From Clostridium beijerinckii HUN142 (GTDB taxonomy: Bacteria > Bacillota > Clostridia > Clostridiales > Clostridiaceae): a stretch of 64,000 nucleotides of DNA. Both the position numbers and the translations under genes were made by a program. Shown here piece by piece: positions 25,548 through 34,923 of the stretch; the stretch's first letter is position 1; the number at the start of each line of letters is the position of its first letter. Location of the stretch: assembly GCF_000621745.1 (NCBI RefSeq), contig NZ_KK211337.1:67876-131875 (forward strand), given 5' to 3'. The notes below the pieces were generated by a model. It was not told the origin of the DNA. It saw only the letters and a program-made list of their open reading frames with translations, and did no database searches.

Positions 25548-27059
25548 ATGGAAAAAAGCATTTTATCTTATCTTGAAAGATCAGAAAAGAAATTTCCAAA
25601 TAAAGTTGCTTTTTCTGATGGCAAATATGAATTGACTTATCGTGAACTAGTTAAAGCTGCTAAAAGTATTGGGAGTTTTTTGATAGAAAATATAGGCATG
25701 CGTAAAGCTATTGTTGTCTATATGGAAAAAGGCGCACGAAATATTTCGGGATTCATGGGTGCAGCATATGCAGGTTGTTTTTATGTCCCACTTGATTCTC
25801 AAATGCCTGTAGAGCGTATTAACATAATATTAGATACATTGAAGCCAGCGGCTATAATTTACGATGATAAAACAGAAAAGTATATTTCGCTTATAGAAAC
25901 AGATTGCATAAAGGTATTGTATGATGAAATTCATATGTTATCGCAAAATAAAGAAAAATTAGAGACTGCAAGAAGGCAAATAATTGATACTGATCCTTTG
26001 TATATTCTTTTTACAAGTGGATCAACAGGGATTCCCAAAGGTGTTATTGTATGTCATAGATCTGTGATTGATTATGCAGACTGGGTAGTTAAGACTTTTG
26101 AGTTAAATGAAAATACTACTTTTGGAAATCAGACACCATTTTATTTTAGTATGTCTGTATTAGATATATTTGCAACTATTAGAAGTGGAGCAACATTATA
26201 TATTATTCCTAAGATGTTATTCTCATTTCCAGTAAAGTTACTTGAATTCTTGAAAGAAAAAGAAGTTAACACAATCTATTGGGTTCCATCTGCATTAAGC
26301 ATAGTGGCTAACCTAGGAGCTTTAGATGTTATTAAGATTCCTGATTTAAAGAAGATTTTATTTGCAGGAGAGACAATGCCTACTAAACAGCTTAATATAT
26401 GGCGAAGACATGTTCCTGATGCAGTATATGCAAATTTGTTTGGACCAACTGAAATTACAGATATAGGAATATACTATATAGTTGACAGAGAATTTAATGA
26501 TGATGAACCTATCCCAATAGGGGTTACATGCGATAATGTAGATGCTCTGGTTGTGGATGAAGATGGACAACTTGTTGAAGAATGTGGAAAAGTTGGAGAA
26601 TTGTTAATTCGTGGATCTTTCTTGGCTTGTGGATATTATAATAATCCAGAAAAAACAAGGGAAGCATTTATTCAAAATCCACTAAATAAGAGCTATCCTG
26701 AAACTGTTTATTGTACAGGAGATTTAGTTTATTGGAATGAGAATAGAGAATTAGTATATGTTTCACGTAAAGACTTTCAAATTAAACATATGGGAAATAG
26801 AATAGAATTAGGTGAAATAGAAAATGCAATGAGCGCATTAGAAGGTGTGGATATGTGCTGTTGCCTATATAATAAAGAAAGTGATCAAATTGTTGCCGTT
26901 TACTCGGGAAGCCTTGAGGCTAAAAAACTATCACAGAATTTAAAGAAGAAGCTGCCTCGTTATATGTTGCCTAATGTCTGCTATAATAGAAGTAGTATGC
27001 CACTCAATATGAATGGAAAGATTGATCGTAAAAAGTTAATAGAGGAATATATAAAATAA
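25548..27059 (+). CDS. Amino acid-adenylating ligase (DltA-like)
   Basis: 503 residues with the full set of adenylation motifs: LTYRELV, YILFTSGSTGIPKG (phosphate loop, about 152-165), NLFGPTEITD, YCTGDLVYW, RKDFQIKHMGNRIELGEIEN and C-terminal MNGKIDRKKL with catalytic Lys 491. It activates an amino acid with ATP and loads it onto the carrier protein encoded downstream. DltA uses D-alanine; specificity here cannot be read by eye. TGGAGG precedes the ATG, 15 bases after the SGNH gene. Confidence 0.88.
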   Translation: MEKSILSYLERSEKKFPNKVAFSDGKYELTYRELVKAAKSIGSFLIENIGMRKAIVVYMEKGARNISGFMGAAYAGCFYVPLDSQMPVERINIILDTLKPAAIIYDDKTEKYISLIETDCIKVLYDEIHMLSQNKEKLETARRQIIDTDPLYILFTSGSTGIPKGVIVCHRSVIDYADWVVKTFELNENTTFGNQTPFYFSMSVLDIFATIRSGATLYIIPKMLFSFPVKLLEFLKEKEVNTIYWVPSALSIVANLGALDVIKIPDLKKILFAGETMPTKQLNIWRRHVPDAVYANLFGPTEITDIGIYYIVDREFNDDEPIPIGVTCDNVDALVVDEDGQLVEECGKVGELLIRGSFLACGYYNNPEKTREAFIQNPLNKSYPETVYCTGDLVYWNENRELVYVSRKDFQIKHMGNRIELGEIENAMSALEGVDMCCCLYNKESDQIVAVYSGSLEAKKLSQNLKKKLPRYMLPNVCYNRSSMPLNMNGKIDRKKLIEEYIK

Positions 27060-27140
27060 AGATATGAACTTAAAGTTTTAGTAAATTTACAAATATGTTT
27101 ATATAATATGTAAAATCATACAATGAAGGAGAGAGCTACT

Positions 27141-27368
27141 ATGGAAAAGTTAATTGAATTATTACAAGGTGTTAGAGATGATGTTGATTTTAATATATGC
27201 ACAACTTTAGTGGATGAAGGGATTTTGGATTCATTTGATATTGTTGAAATTGTTAATGTAATTGATGAGGAATATGATATTGAAGTTCCTGCAATTGAAA
27301 TAATTCCTGAAAATTTTAACAGCGCAGAAGCAATTTTTAATTTGGTACAACGTCTTTTAGAGGAATAA
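27141..27368 (+). CDS. Acyl/D-alanyl carrier protein (DltC-like)
   Basis: 75 residues from ATG 27141, chosen because AAGGAG sits 9 bases upstream; an ATG at 27123 overlaps that site. The phosphopantetheine Ser is in GILDSFDIVEIVN (Ser 31). Length and the DSFD motif fit DltC. It carries the activated amino acid from the ligase to the MBOAT protein. It closes the four-gene operon; a terminator follows. Confidence 0.9.
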   Translation: MEKLIELLQGVRDDVDFNICTTLVDEGILDSFDIVEIVNVIDEEYDIEVPAIEIIPENFNSAEAIFNLVQRLLEE

Positions 27369-27385
27369 ATTTTATATATAAATAC

Positions 27386-27446
27386 TGCACTAAATTATGT
27401 TTAGTGCAACTTTTGTTTTAAGCAAGTGATATATGGGGTATAATAT
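27386..27446 (+). terminator. Terminator joined to the vanZ promoter
   Basis: TGCACTAAA (27386-27394) pairs with TTTAGTGCA (27400-27408), then a T-rich tract. The next bases (27411-27446) run into GGGGTATAATAT, with TATAAT at 27439-27444. This is the same arrangement as before the gene at 21462. Confidence 0.75.
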
Positions 27447-27510
27447 AAGATAACTATTAACACTATTGAAATAAAAATTCAAAACGGTCTAATTAAAAAG
27501 AGGTGGTCAC

Positions 27511-28032
27511 TTGAAAAAAATCGTTATACTTTTATGTTTGTTCTGGATGGGATTTATATTTTATATGTCAGGAAATAACGGAACAATTTCTCATGAACAA
27601 AGCACTAAGGTGGTTAATATAATTGAAAATGCTCAAGGAAATCAAGAAAAATCACAAGATGAAAGTAAAGATAAGGCAGTAAGCAGTAGTGATAGTTCTC
27701 AGGTAAATAAGAATAACATTAATGTTCAGCAGGTAGACGCAAGTAATTTAGATCATATAGTAAGAAAAAATGCTCATGCATTTATGTATATGGTATTAGC
27801 AATTTTAGTTAGCGGTGCACTTTTCTCTTATAATAAGAATGGAAAAGGCGTGATAATTTACATATTGTTTATTTGTTTATTTTACGCTGTAACTGATGAA
27901 TTTCATCAGGCTTTTATACCAGGAAGAACTTCATTAGTTAGTGATATTTTGGTTGACTTTATGGGAGCAATGATTGGATTAGGTTTATTTTATCTTTCTT
28001 ATTATAAGATTTATAAAAGAAAAAGGTCTTAA
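27511..28032 (+). CDS. VanZ-like membrane protein
   Basis: 173 residues. One N-terminal membrane segment, a polar linker (about residues 25-85, rich in Ser/Asn/Lys), then the VanZ-like core: LDHIVRKNAHAFMYMVLAIL, FYAVTDEFHQAFIPGRTSLV and DILVDFMGAMIGLGLF. Some VanZ proteins give low-level teicoplanin resistance; most have no known role. TTG start at 27511 after AGAGGTGG. It is transcribed alone, between two terminators. Confidence 0.88.
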   Translation: MKKIVILLCLFWMGFIFYMSGNNGTISHEQSTKVVNIIENAQGNQEKSQDESKDKAVSSSDSSQVNKNNINVQQVDASNLDHIVRKNAHAFMYMVLAILVSGALFSYNKNGKGVIIYILFICLFYAVTDEFHQAFIPGRTSLVSDILVDFMGAMIGLGLFYLSYYKIYKRKRS

Positions 28033-28033
28033 G

Positions 28034-28069
28034 AAAAACGTACGTAGTTGAAAAATTACGTACGTTTTT
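28034..28069 (+). terminator. Terminator after vanZ
   Basis: AAAAACGTACGTA (28034-28046) pairs with TACGTACGTTTTT (28057-28069). The 13-base arms are perfect. Confidence 0.88.
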
Positions 28070-28347
28070 AATTGATATTATATATATCGATTAAATTTTT
28101 TCATTCTAATCACAATTGGTATTTTCATTACTGGAATCTTAAATAAAAATATATAATTGCATAATATATATAAAGTCGCCTGCGATTTTGTTCTTTTTAT
28201 AATATATGATGGTAGAATTGATTTTGGATTTTATCTACTTGACCAGTTATTAAAATAATTTCACAATAGAATAAAATTTCATGTTATACTATAAATAGGA
28301 TATAATTGACAAAAAAAGATAAGATGACTAATGTGGAGGACATAATC

Positions 28348-29226
28348 ATGAGTAAAAAAATAAAAAAAGCGATAATTCCTGCGGCAGGATTAGGAACAAG
28401 ATTTCTTCCAGTAACTAAAGCAAAATCTAAGGAAATGCTTCCTATAGTGGATAAACCTGCAATTCAGTACATTGTAGAAGAAGCAATAGCTTCTGGAATT
28501 GAAGAAATTCTTATTATAACTGGAAGACACAAAACATGTATTGAAAATCATTTTGATAAGTCAGTGGAGCTTGAAGAAGAATTGGCTAAAAATAATAAGG
28601 ATGATTTATTAAAGATAGTCAGGGATATATCAGGTATGGCAAATATTCACTACATAAGGCAGAAAGAACCAAGAGGTTTAGGACATGCTATTTATTGTGC
28701 TAGGGCGTTTGTAGGAAATGAGCCTTTTGCAGTATTACTTGGAGATGATATTGTTTATACAAATGAATATCAAAAGCCTTGTTTGAAGCAGCTTATAGAT
28801 TGTTATGGTGAATATAAAACAAGTATATTGGGAGTGCAAGCAGTAGAACCAGATCATGTATCAAGGTATGGAATAGTTAATGGAATAAAAATTGAGGATA
28901 GAGTTTCTAAGGTTAAGGGATTAGTGGAAAAACCAAATGTTAAAGATGCTTTATCTAATACTGCAATTCTTGGAAGGTACATAATAACACCACATATATT
29001 TGAGGTACTGAGCAGAATTAAACCTGGAAAAGGTAATGAAATACAGCTTACAGATGCATTATTGGAATTGCTTAAAGAGGAAGCAATTTATTCATATAAT
29101 TTTGAAGGCGTAAGATATGACGTGGGAGATAAACTTGGATACTTAAAAGCTACAGTAGAATATGCATTAAGAAATTCAGAACTTAGAGATGGGTTTACTG
29201 ATTATTTAAAGAATATAGTTATTTAA
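28348..29226 (+). CDS. galU: UTP-glucose-1-phosphate uridylyltransferase, copy 2
   Basis: 292 residues. Same motifs as copy 1 (IIPAAGLGTRFLPVTKAKSKEM, PIVDKPAIQYIVEEA, EPRGLGHAIYCA, VLLGDDIVY, GLVEKPN, GKGNEIQLTDALLEL) and clearly a paralogue of it. The ATG at 28348 follows GGAGGA; the in-frame TTG at 28306 has no site. It provides UDP-glucose. The two copies may serve different polymers or conditions. Confidence 0.94.
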   Translation: MSKKIKKAIIPAAGLGTRFLPVTKAKSKEMLPIVDKPAIQYIVEEAIASGIEEILIITGRHKTCIENHFDKSVELEEELAKNNKDDLLKIVRDISGMANIHYIRQKEPRGLGHAIYCARAFVGNEPFAVLLGDDIVYTNEYQKPCLKQLIDCYGEYKTSILGVQAVEPDHVSRYGIVNGIKIEDRVSKVKGLVEKPNVKDALSNTAILGRYIITPHIFEVLSRIKPGKGNEIQLTDALLELLKEEAIYSYNFEGVRYDVGDKLGYLKATVEYALRNSELRDGFTDYLKNIVI

Positions 29227-29265
29227 GTTTTGAAATTTAAGTTGAATTAGTAAAAGAGGAAAATA

Positions 29266-31245
29266 ATGAGTACATTAAGTTTAAGAAATCTTAGCAAGTA
29301 TTATAAAGTAAAAAATAGTGGAAAAATTTATGTGCTAAAAGATGTTAATTTATCTTTTGACAAAAATGAATTAGTGGCAATTATAGGGGAATCAGGTAGC
29401 GGTAAGTCTACATTAATGAATTTAATAGGTGGATTAGATTCTAAATATAGTGGAGAATTATTTGTAGACGGAGAGAATATTAAAAAGTTTAAGAAAAGAG
29501 AGCTTGATGAGTATAGAAAAAATAAGATTGGGTTTGTCTTTCAAAGCTTTAATTTAATACCGCATTTATCTGTTTTGAATAATGTAGCAATAGCTATGAC
29601 GTTATCTAATATAAAGAAAAAAGAAAGAGCTAAGCGTGCAAAAGAATTGCTGATAGAACTAGGATTAAAAGAGCATATAAATAAGAAGCCAAATCAGTTA
29701 TCAGGTGGGCAGAAACAAAGGGTAGCTATTGCAAGGGCGCTAGTGAATGATCCTGAAATAATTATTGCAGATGAACCAACAGGAAGTCTAGATTCAAAGA
29801 CATCAATGCAGGTTTTGGAAATAATGAAGAGCATAGCTAAAGCTGGTAAACTTGTAATTATGGTTACTCATTCTGAAAAAGTGGCATCTTGTTGCAGCAG
29901 AGTAATTAAAATAGCTGATGGAAGTATAATTGATGATAATAAATTCTTTGAATTGGAAAATGATATTGCTGATGGTAAAGGTTATGAAGGAAGCAGGTAT
30001 ATCAGTAAAAAAGGAAAAAGTTTAAATTATTTTAATGCCATAAAGCTGGCGCTTACTAATATGAAGGAAAAGGCAATAAGAAATATAGCTATTTCTATAG
30101 GATCAAGTATAGGGATAATGAGTCTTATTTTGATGCTGGCTTTTGGAAATGGAATTAAGGCTTATTTTAATAGAACTATGAATAGTTATGTTAATCCTCT
30201 AGTAATAGAAGTGAACATGCCTAGTGATGATTCAGAAACAGTGGATTTAGACATTGCAACTATACAGAAGCCTGATATAAATAAGCAAATTCCATTTAAA
30301 GAAGACGATATAAAAAAGCTATCAGAAATAGAAAATGTATCTTCCATAGAAAAGGGATTTAATGAAATATCTCTAGGAGCAGATTCTTTAAGTTATAATG
30401 GAAAAGGAAGCAATGTTATGAGGCTCTCAACCATATCTTCAAATATAACAGAATCAAATCTTAAAGAAGGAACGTTGCCTAAGGATGGAGAGATACTGAT
30501 AAACAAAACTATAAGCGATAAAGTAGGAGAAGATGTCATTGGTAAAAAGGTGAGTTTAAGTATTTTAGTAAATCAAAAGGTATTAAAAAGAGAATTTGTT
30601 GTAAGTGGAATTTATACTACAGCTGGTGGAGATTTAACTTCAATTATGAAGTCTGTCTTTTTAAACTATTCAGATTTAGAGAATTGGTATTCAGAGAATA
30701 AATATGAATTAAAGCCTAATGTGATGTATTTAAATACATCTAGTGAAAAATATACTGATGGAATAAAAGAAAAGGTCAAGGAACTTGGATATTCAGGATC
30801 TTCACAAGAGCAAATGTTAAATATGTTTAATTCTATGATAAGTATTTTAACTTATGTACTATCGGGAATTTCAGCAGTATCTTTAGTGGTATCTGCCATT
30901 ATGATTGTAGTGATTATGTACATTAGCGTTGTAGAACGAACTAAGGAAATAGGAATAATTAAAGCCATAGGGGGACGTGGAAAGGATATAAGAAGAATTT
31001 TTGTTTTAGAAGCGTTCTTAATTGGTTGCTTTAGTGGGATTATTGGACTTGCCTTTGCATATGCATTAATGAGAGGTATAAATATCATGTCAGCTAAGTT
31101 ATTTGGTATCAATTTAGTTTTAATAAAGAAGTCTTATACTGCCTTTGGATTAATATTAAGCATTGTTATAAGTGTACTGGCTGGATTATTGCCAGCTAAT
31201 AAGGCTGCTAGATTAGATCCAGTAGAATCTTTGAGAAGAGAATAA
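29266..31245 (+). CDS. MacB-like ABC transporter, fused ATPase and FtsX-type permease
   Basis: 659 residues. Residues 1-225 are the ATPase: GESGSGKSTL (Walker A, about 41-50), LSGGQKQRVAIARAL (signature), IIIADEPTGSLDSK (Walker B). A membrane segment follows near 275, then an extracytoplasmic MacB-like domain of about 240 residues, and three membrane segments ending in PVESLRRE. Such type VII ABC proteins do mechanotransmission or export of peptides and lipids rather than classical transport. It starts 39 bases after galU copy 2 and ends at a strong terminator. Substrate unknown. Confidence 0.92.
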   Translation: MSTLSLRNLSKYYKVKNSGKIYVLKDVNLSFDKNELVAIIGESGSGKSTLMNLIGGLDSKYSGELFVDGENIKKFKKRELDEYRKNKIGFVFQSFNLIPHLSVLNNVAIAMTLSNIKKKERAKRAKELLIELGLKEHINKKPNQLSGGQKQRVAIARALVNDPEIIIADEPTGSLDSKTSMQVLEIMKSIAKAGKLVIMVTHSEKVASCCSRVIKIADGSIIDDNKFFELENDIADGKGYEGSRYISKKGKSLNYFNAIKLALTNMKEKAIRNIAISIGSSIGIMSLILMLAFGNGIKAYFNRTMNSYVNPLVIEVNMPSDDSETVDLDIATIQKPDINKQIPFKEDDIKKLSEIENVSSIEKGFNEISLGADSLSYNGKGSNVMRLSTISSNITESNLKEGTLPKDGEILINKTISDKVGEDVIGKKVSLSILVNQKVLKREFVVSGIYTTAGGDLTSIMKSVFLNYSDLENWYSENKYELKPNVMYLNTSSEKYTDGIKEKVKELGYSGSSQEQMLNMFNSMISILTYVLSGISAVSLVVSAIMIVVIMYISVVERTKEIGIIKAIGGRGKDIRRIFVLEAFLIGCFSGIIGLAFAYALMRGINIMSAKLFGINLVLIKKSYTAFGLILSIVISVLAGLLPANKAARLDPVESLRRE

Positions 31246-31370
31246 TTAATAGCCTATATATATAGTAATAGCAAATTTAGGTTTAGAATTCTAGTAAGTT
31301 AAGTATTAAAATAAAATTATTAAGTATTCAAACAATGCTATAATTTAAAAACTCAATTATAATGTATATA

Positions 31371-31409
31371 AAATAGACATTTGGATACCTAACATCCAAA
31401 TGTCTATTT
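31371..31409. terminator. Strong two-way terminator
   Basis: AAATAGACATTTGGAT (31371-31386) pairs perfectly with 31394-31409 over 16 bases, loop ACCTAAC. It lies between the convergent ABC transporter gene and the wall-binding protein gene. Confidence 0.88.
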
Positions 31410-31489
31410 ATTATGTTAAATGCTTGTACACAAATGAATATCTATTTTTGAATTCAAGTTCCTATGCAGGAGAATAATGGAGTTAAGTA

Positions 31490-32494
31490 TTATTCCAATT
31501 CAAAAAGAGCATTCTTTGCTGGGTATGAAACATATTTAGTTCCATTTTCTGTGACAAATATATTTACTGAATATCCATGGGAAGATATACTAACAACTTT
31601 AACATTAGTACCATCAGCATCTACATTATTAAATTTTGATTTAAAAGCTGAAACTGTCATCGTGCTTTCGTTAACTGAAGGGGTAGGAACAGCTATTGGA
31701 CCAATACCTGGAACTGTAGCACTGACACTATCTTTAGAAATAGTGAACTGCTGACCACGGGCTTTTTCAACGCTATCATCACTTAAAGAACCTTTTGACA
31801 CAACATTGTTAACAGTCCAAGTGCCATATAAATATGAAGGCATAGATGCTTTTGTTGTGTTACCGCTTGAACCAGAGCCGCCGCCAGAACCACCAGAACC
31901 GCCTGATGAACTTGTATTTGAATTACTTGTATCAGTAGCAGTAGTTGTTGAGGATGAAGCTGAATTTACAGCAGAAGCTGCACTGATCTTCTCTCCACTT
32001 GTTGCAAATGTGTAGTTTACACCATTAACTGTTACATTTCCAGTTTTCATTGCGCCAGATTCACTTAAGTAATAAGTTTTACTGTTTAATTCAAGTAATC
32101 CAGTTTGCATAGAACCAGAGGTATTTAAGTAATACCATGAACCATTATCAAGTACCCAACCAGTTTGCATGCTTCCTGATGAATTAGCATAATACCAAGT
32201 ACCTCTATCGTTAATCCAACCAGTTTTCATATCTCCAGATGGAGCAAGATAATACCAAGTGCCACCATCGCTAACCCAACCAGTTTTCATAACTCCATTA
32301 GAATCGAAGAAATACCATTTTCCATCAATTGCTGTCCAGCCTGATACCCAATTGCTTCCGTTATCATAGCTCCAATTACCGCTATCAGATTGTTTCCAAG
32401 CAGCCGATGCTTTTGTTGGCAAAGTAACAGTAGCAGTAGCTACAAGTGTTACTGCAGCTACTAACATTAAGTTTCTTAATTTAAGTTTTTTCAT
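31490..32494 (-). CDS. Secreted wall-binding-repeat protein with C-terminal domain of unknown function
   Basis: 334 residues. The signal peptide is KKLKLRNLMLVAAVTLVATA ending near KASAA. About six choline-binding-type repeats follow (GKWYFFDSNGVMKTGW, GTWYYLAPSGDMKTGW and so on), then a Ser/Thr/Gly linker and a 115-residue C-terminal domain beginning PSYLYGTWTVNNV. The repeats hold the protein to wall teichoic polymers. The ATG at 32494 is used because GAGGAG lies before it; the upstream in-frame ATG overlaps that site. It diverges from the secreted protein at 32845 and resembles the gene at 34924 in its repeats. Confidence 0.9.
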   Translation of the reverse strand: MKKLKLRNLMLVAAVTLVATATVTLPTKASAAWKQSDSGNWSYDNGSNWVSGWTAIDGKWYFFDSNGVMKTGWVSDGGTWYYLAPSGDMKTGWINDRGTWYYANSSGSMQTGWVLDNGSWYYLNTSGSMQTGLLELNSKTYYLSESGAMKTGNVTVNGVNYTFATSGEKISAASAVNSASSSTTTATDTSNSNTSSSGGSGGSGGGSGSSGNTTKASMPSYLYGTWTVNNVVSKGSLSDDSVEKARGQQFTISKDSVSATVPGIGPIAVPTPSVNESTMTVSAFKSKFNNVDADGTNVKVVSISSHGYSVNIFVTENGTKYVSYPAKNALFELE

Positions 32495-32844
32495 TTTAAC
32501 ACTCCTCATAATACTTAGTTATCATCAAAGTTCACAATAGCCTGTGGAATTTTCTAATTTACTAATTTTATGTATAGCTATGTAAAGTTTGAAATATACA
32601 TATATATAATTTACCATTTAAATATATAAATTTCAAATTATTATAAATAGCGGTATATTAAATTATTAAAAGGAAAATAAATTTTGAAATAAATAACAAT
32701 TTTTAATTTAAGGACTATTCATATTCGTGCACAACATGGAAAAAATATTGTAATTAATCCATAAATGCTATATTATAGAATGTATAGCGATATAATATAA
32801 ATTATATGTTTAATATTTAAATATTGAAAGGGGATAAAATAGGA
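32495..32844. other. Divergent promoter region of the surface-protein genes
   Basis: 350 AT-rich bases without a gene. A TATAAT at 32791-32796 faces right, toward the gene at 32845. No clear -35 box or operator was seen. Confidence 0.45.
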
Positions 32845-33483
32845 ATGAAGATGAAGAAAATATTATCAATGGGAGCTCTTGGTTTAGTAGTAGCTTGCTC
32901 TACATCAATTGGAGCTTTAGCAGCTGAAACACAAGTGCCTAATAAGGCTGAATTATTAAAGGGAGTGCTTGTAAGCCAATATATTAATGGGAAAAACCAA
33001 ACTGGTTTATTAACAGGGGTTAATAAAGATACAAAGATTGGTTCAATTGTATCTTCGGATTTTGTTAATAAAGTTAATGCTAATTTTGGGGATTACAAGA
33101 CAGTTGATAAAGCAATAGCAAAATTCGATAATAACCAAAATGAGACTGTAGAACAAATCTTACAAAAAGCTACTAAAGATGAGGCTACTTTTAATAAGTT
33201 TAAAACTGACTTTTTAGAAATAGCAAAAAAAGTACAAGCTATGGATAATTTACAAGGGCAAGATAGAAAAGATGCAGAATTGAAAGTAATTAATATTGTT
33301 AATGCTTATAATAATACATTAACAGTTTCATTTGGTAAGGACAGCAAAGGAAAAACAACTGGAACTATTAAACAATTTGGAAAAACTATAATAGAACTTA
33401 ATTACAACGATATTCAAAGTGTTATAGATAAAGTTAATAGTATTACTTGGAAAGATGTTGTTGAATTAAAAAATTTTTATTAA
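32845..33483 (+). CDS. Secreted protein of unknown function
   Basis: 212 residues. The signal peptide MKMKKILSMGALGLVVACST ends near GALAAE. The mature part is Lys/Asn-rich and mostly helical (VDKAIAKFDNNQNETVEQIL, FLEIAKKVQAMDN) with a short beta-like end (TTGTIKQFGKTIIELNY). No family recognised. ATG at 32845 follows AAAGGGG; an ATG two codons later is possible. It is 34 bases upstream of a membrane-protein gene, so the two are probably co-expressed. Confidence 0.7.
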   Translation: MKMKKILSMGALGLVVACSTSIGALAAETQVPNKAELLKGVLVSQYINGKNQTGLLTGVNKDTKIGSIVSSDFVNKVNANFGDYKTVDKAIAKFDNNQNETVEQILQKATKDEATFNKFKTDFLEIAKKVQAMDNLQGQDRKDAELKVINIVNAYNNTLTVSFGKDSKGKTTGTIKQFGKTIIELNYNDIQSVIDKVNSITWKDVVELKNFY

Positions 33484-33517
33484 GAAGTTAATCTTAGGAA
33501 GGAATTAATATACTAGC

Positions 33518-34837
33518 ATGAGTAAGATTAAAAGGGGCATCAGTATTATCATAGAAATTCTACTAATATGTAGTATTATAGTTGCAGTATTAGCAATATT
33601 TCTTAGAGTTATTGTGTTAAATAAGAATACTTATACAACTATATTTAATAAAAATAATACTTATGAACAAGTCAAAGAATTAATTTACGACAAAATAGAT
33701 GCTACATTAAGTGCTAAAAATATTAATTATGACATTAAGGAATCAATAATAACAGAAGATGATATAAGAAAAGAAGCTGATACTATGATTTCTGGCTTAA
33801 TTGATTATTTAGAAACAGGAGAAAATAATATTAAACCTTTGGATACAGAAATATATAAACAGAGAGTTACTGATGTATTACAATCAATTTTTGGTAACTT
33901 AAAGTCTAGCAAAAGTGATTTATCTTATAATGATAACTATAATTTAGAGAATATGACATATGAAAGTCCAAAATTTAAGTTTAGTAATATGATGCTTGTG
34001 AAAGAAAAATCACAAGATGATATGAAGAATGCGTTAAATGTGGAAAAGCTAATGTCCAAAGAAGAAGCAGAAGCTAGAGTAAGAGAAATATTGAAAGAAA
34101 AAGGTTTAACTGAGGAACAGGCTATTGAAAAGGCAAGAAAAAATGGAATAACTGAGGAACAGGCTTTAAAGATACTAGCTGGCTATGGCATAACTATTGA
34201 TGATGATTCTAAGGGAAGCGAATCAACACTAGAGCACTCTAACAATGGTGAGAGTAATAGTGCATCTTTACCAAGTAGCTATAACTCTTATGAAAATTCA
34301 GGTAAGGAATCAGGATCGGCAAACAATAAGATGGCGGATTCTGCAAGCCAGGCACAGTCTAGTAAAAGTGTTGAAAATCAGTTGGATAACATAGAAAGAA
34401 AATTACAGAATGAGGCAGAAAATAATATTGACAAAGAAGTTGAAAAAATTAATTTAGATAGGATATTGGCTTCTAATAAACTTTATATATTAGCAAAGGC
34501 AACGTCGATGATTTATAAGTTGTTCTATATATTGATAACTCTACCTATTATTTTTATGGTTACATTGGCAAAGATAAACGGAAGAGGGATTAATTGGGGA
34601 GTCGGATACATAAGAAATGGAGTCTTATTATCAGGATTAATATTATTAGGGATACCTTCTGCTGCGTATGGATTAAGAGTTTATGAAAAAATTAATATTA
34701 ACCAAGCTTATTTAGTTAATACAATTTCTTATACAATAAAATATTTTTTGGAAGCTTTAATGATATATGGGGCTATAATATTCATTTTAGGACTACTTAT
34801 GTTTTTACATAAGTTTATAAAACGTTCTAATATATAA
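33518..34837 (+). CDS. Membrane protein with large external domain, function unknown
   Basis: 439 residues. One N-terminal membrane segment (about 9-32), an external region of about 290 residues, then three C-terminal membrane segments. The external part has a pair of similar helical motifs (EKGLTEEQAIEKARKNG and GITEEQALKILAGYG, about residues 203-228) and a Ser/Asn-rich disordered stretch. No known family recognised. It follows the secreted protein gene by 34 bases. Confidence 0.68.
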   Translation: MSKIKRGISIIIEILLICSIIVAVLAIFLRVIVLNKNTYTTIFNKNNTYEQVKELIYDKIDATLSAKNINYDIKESIITEDDIRKEADTMISGLIDYLETGENNIKPLDTEIYKQRVTDVLQSIFGNLKSSKSDLSYNDNYNLENMTYESPKFKFSNMMLVKEKSQDDMKNALNVEKLMSKEEAEARVREILKEKGLTEEQAIEKARKNGITEEQALKILAGYGITIDDDSKGSESTLEHSNNGESNSASLPSSYNSYENSGKESGSANNKMADSASQAQSSKSVENQLDNIERKLQNEAENNIDKEVEKINLDRILASNKLYILAKATSMIYKLFYILITLPIIFMVTLAKINGRGINWGVGYIRNGVLLSGLILLGIPSAAYGLRVYEKININQAYLVNTISYTIKYFLEALMIYGAIIFILGLLMFLHKFIKRSNI

Positions 34838-34923
34838 AAAGTGTTATTTATAGAACCATATCAATAATTTATAGTTTTATCATAAAAATGGAAAGTAGAA
34901 TTATCAAGGAGGGTAATATAATA

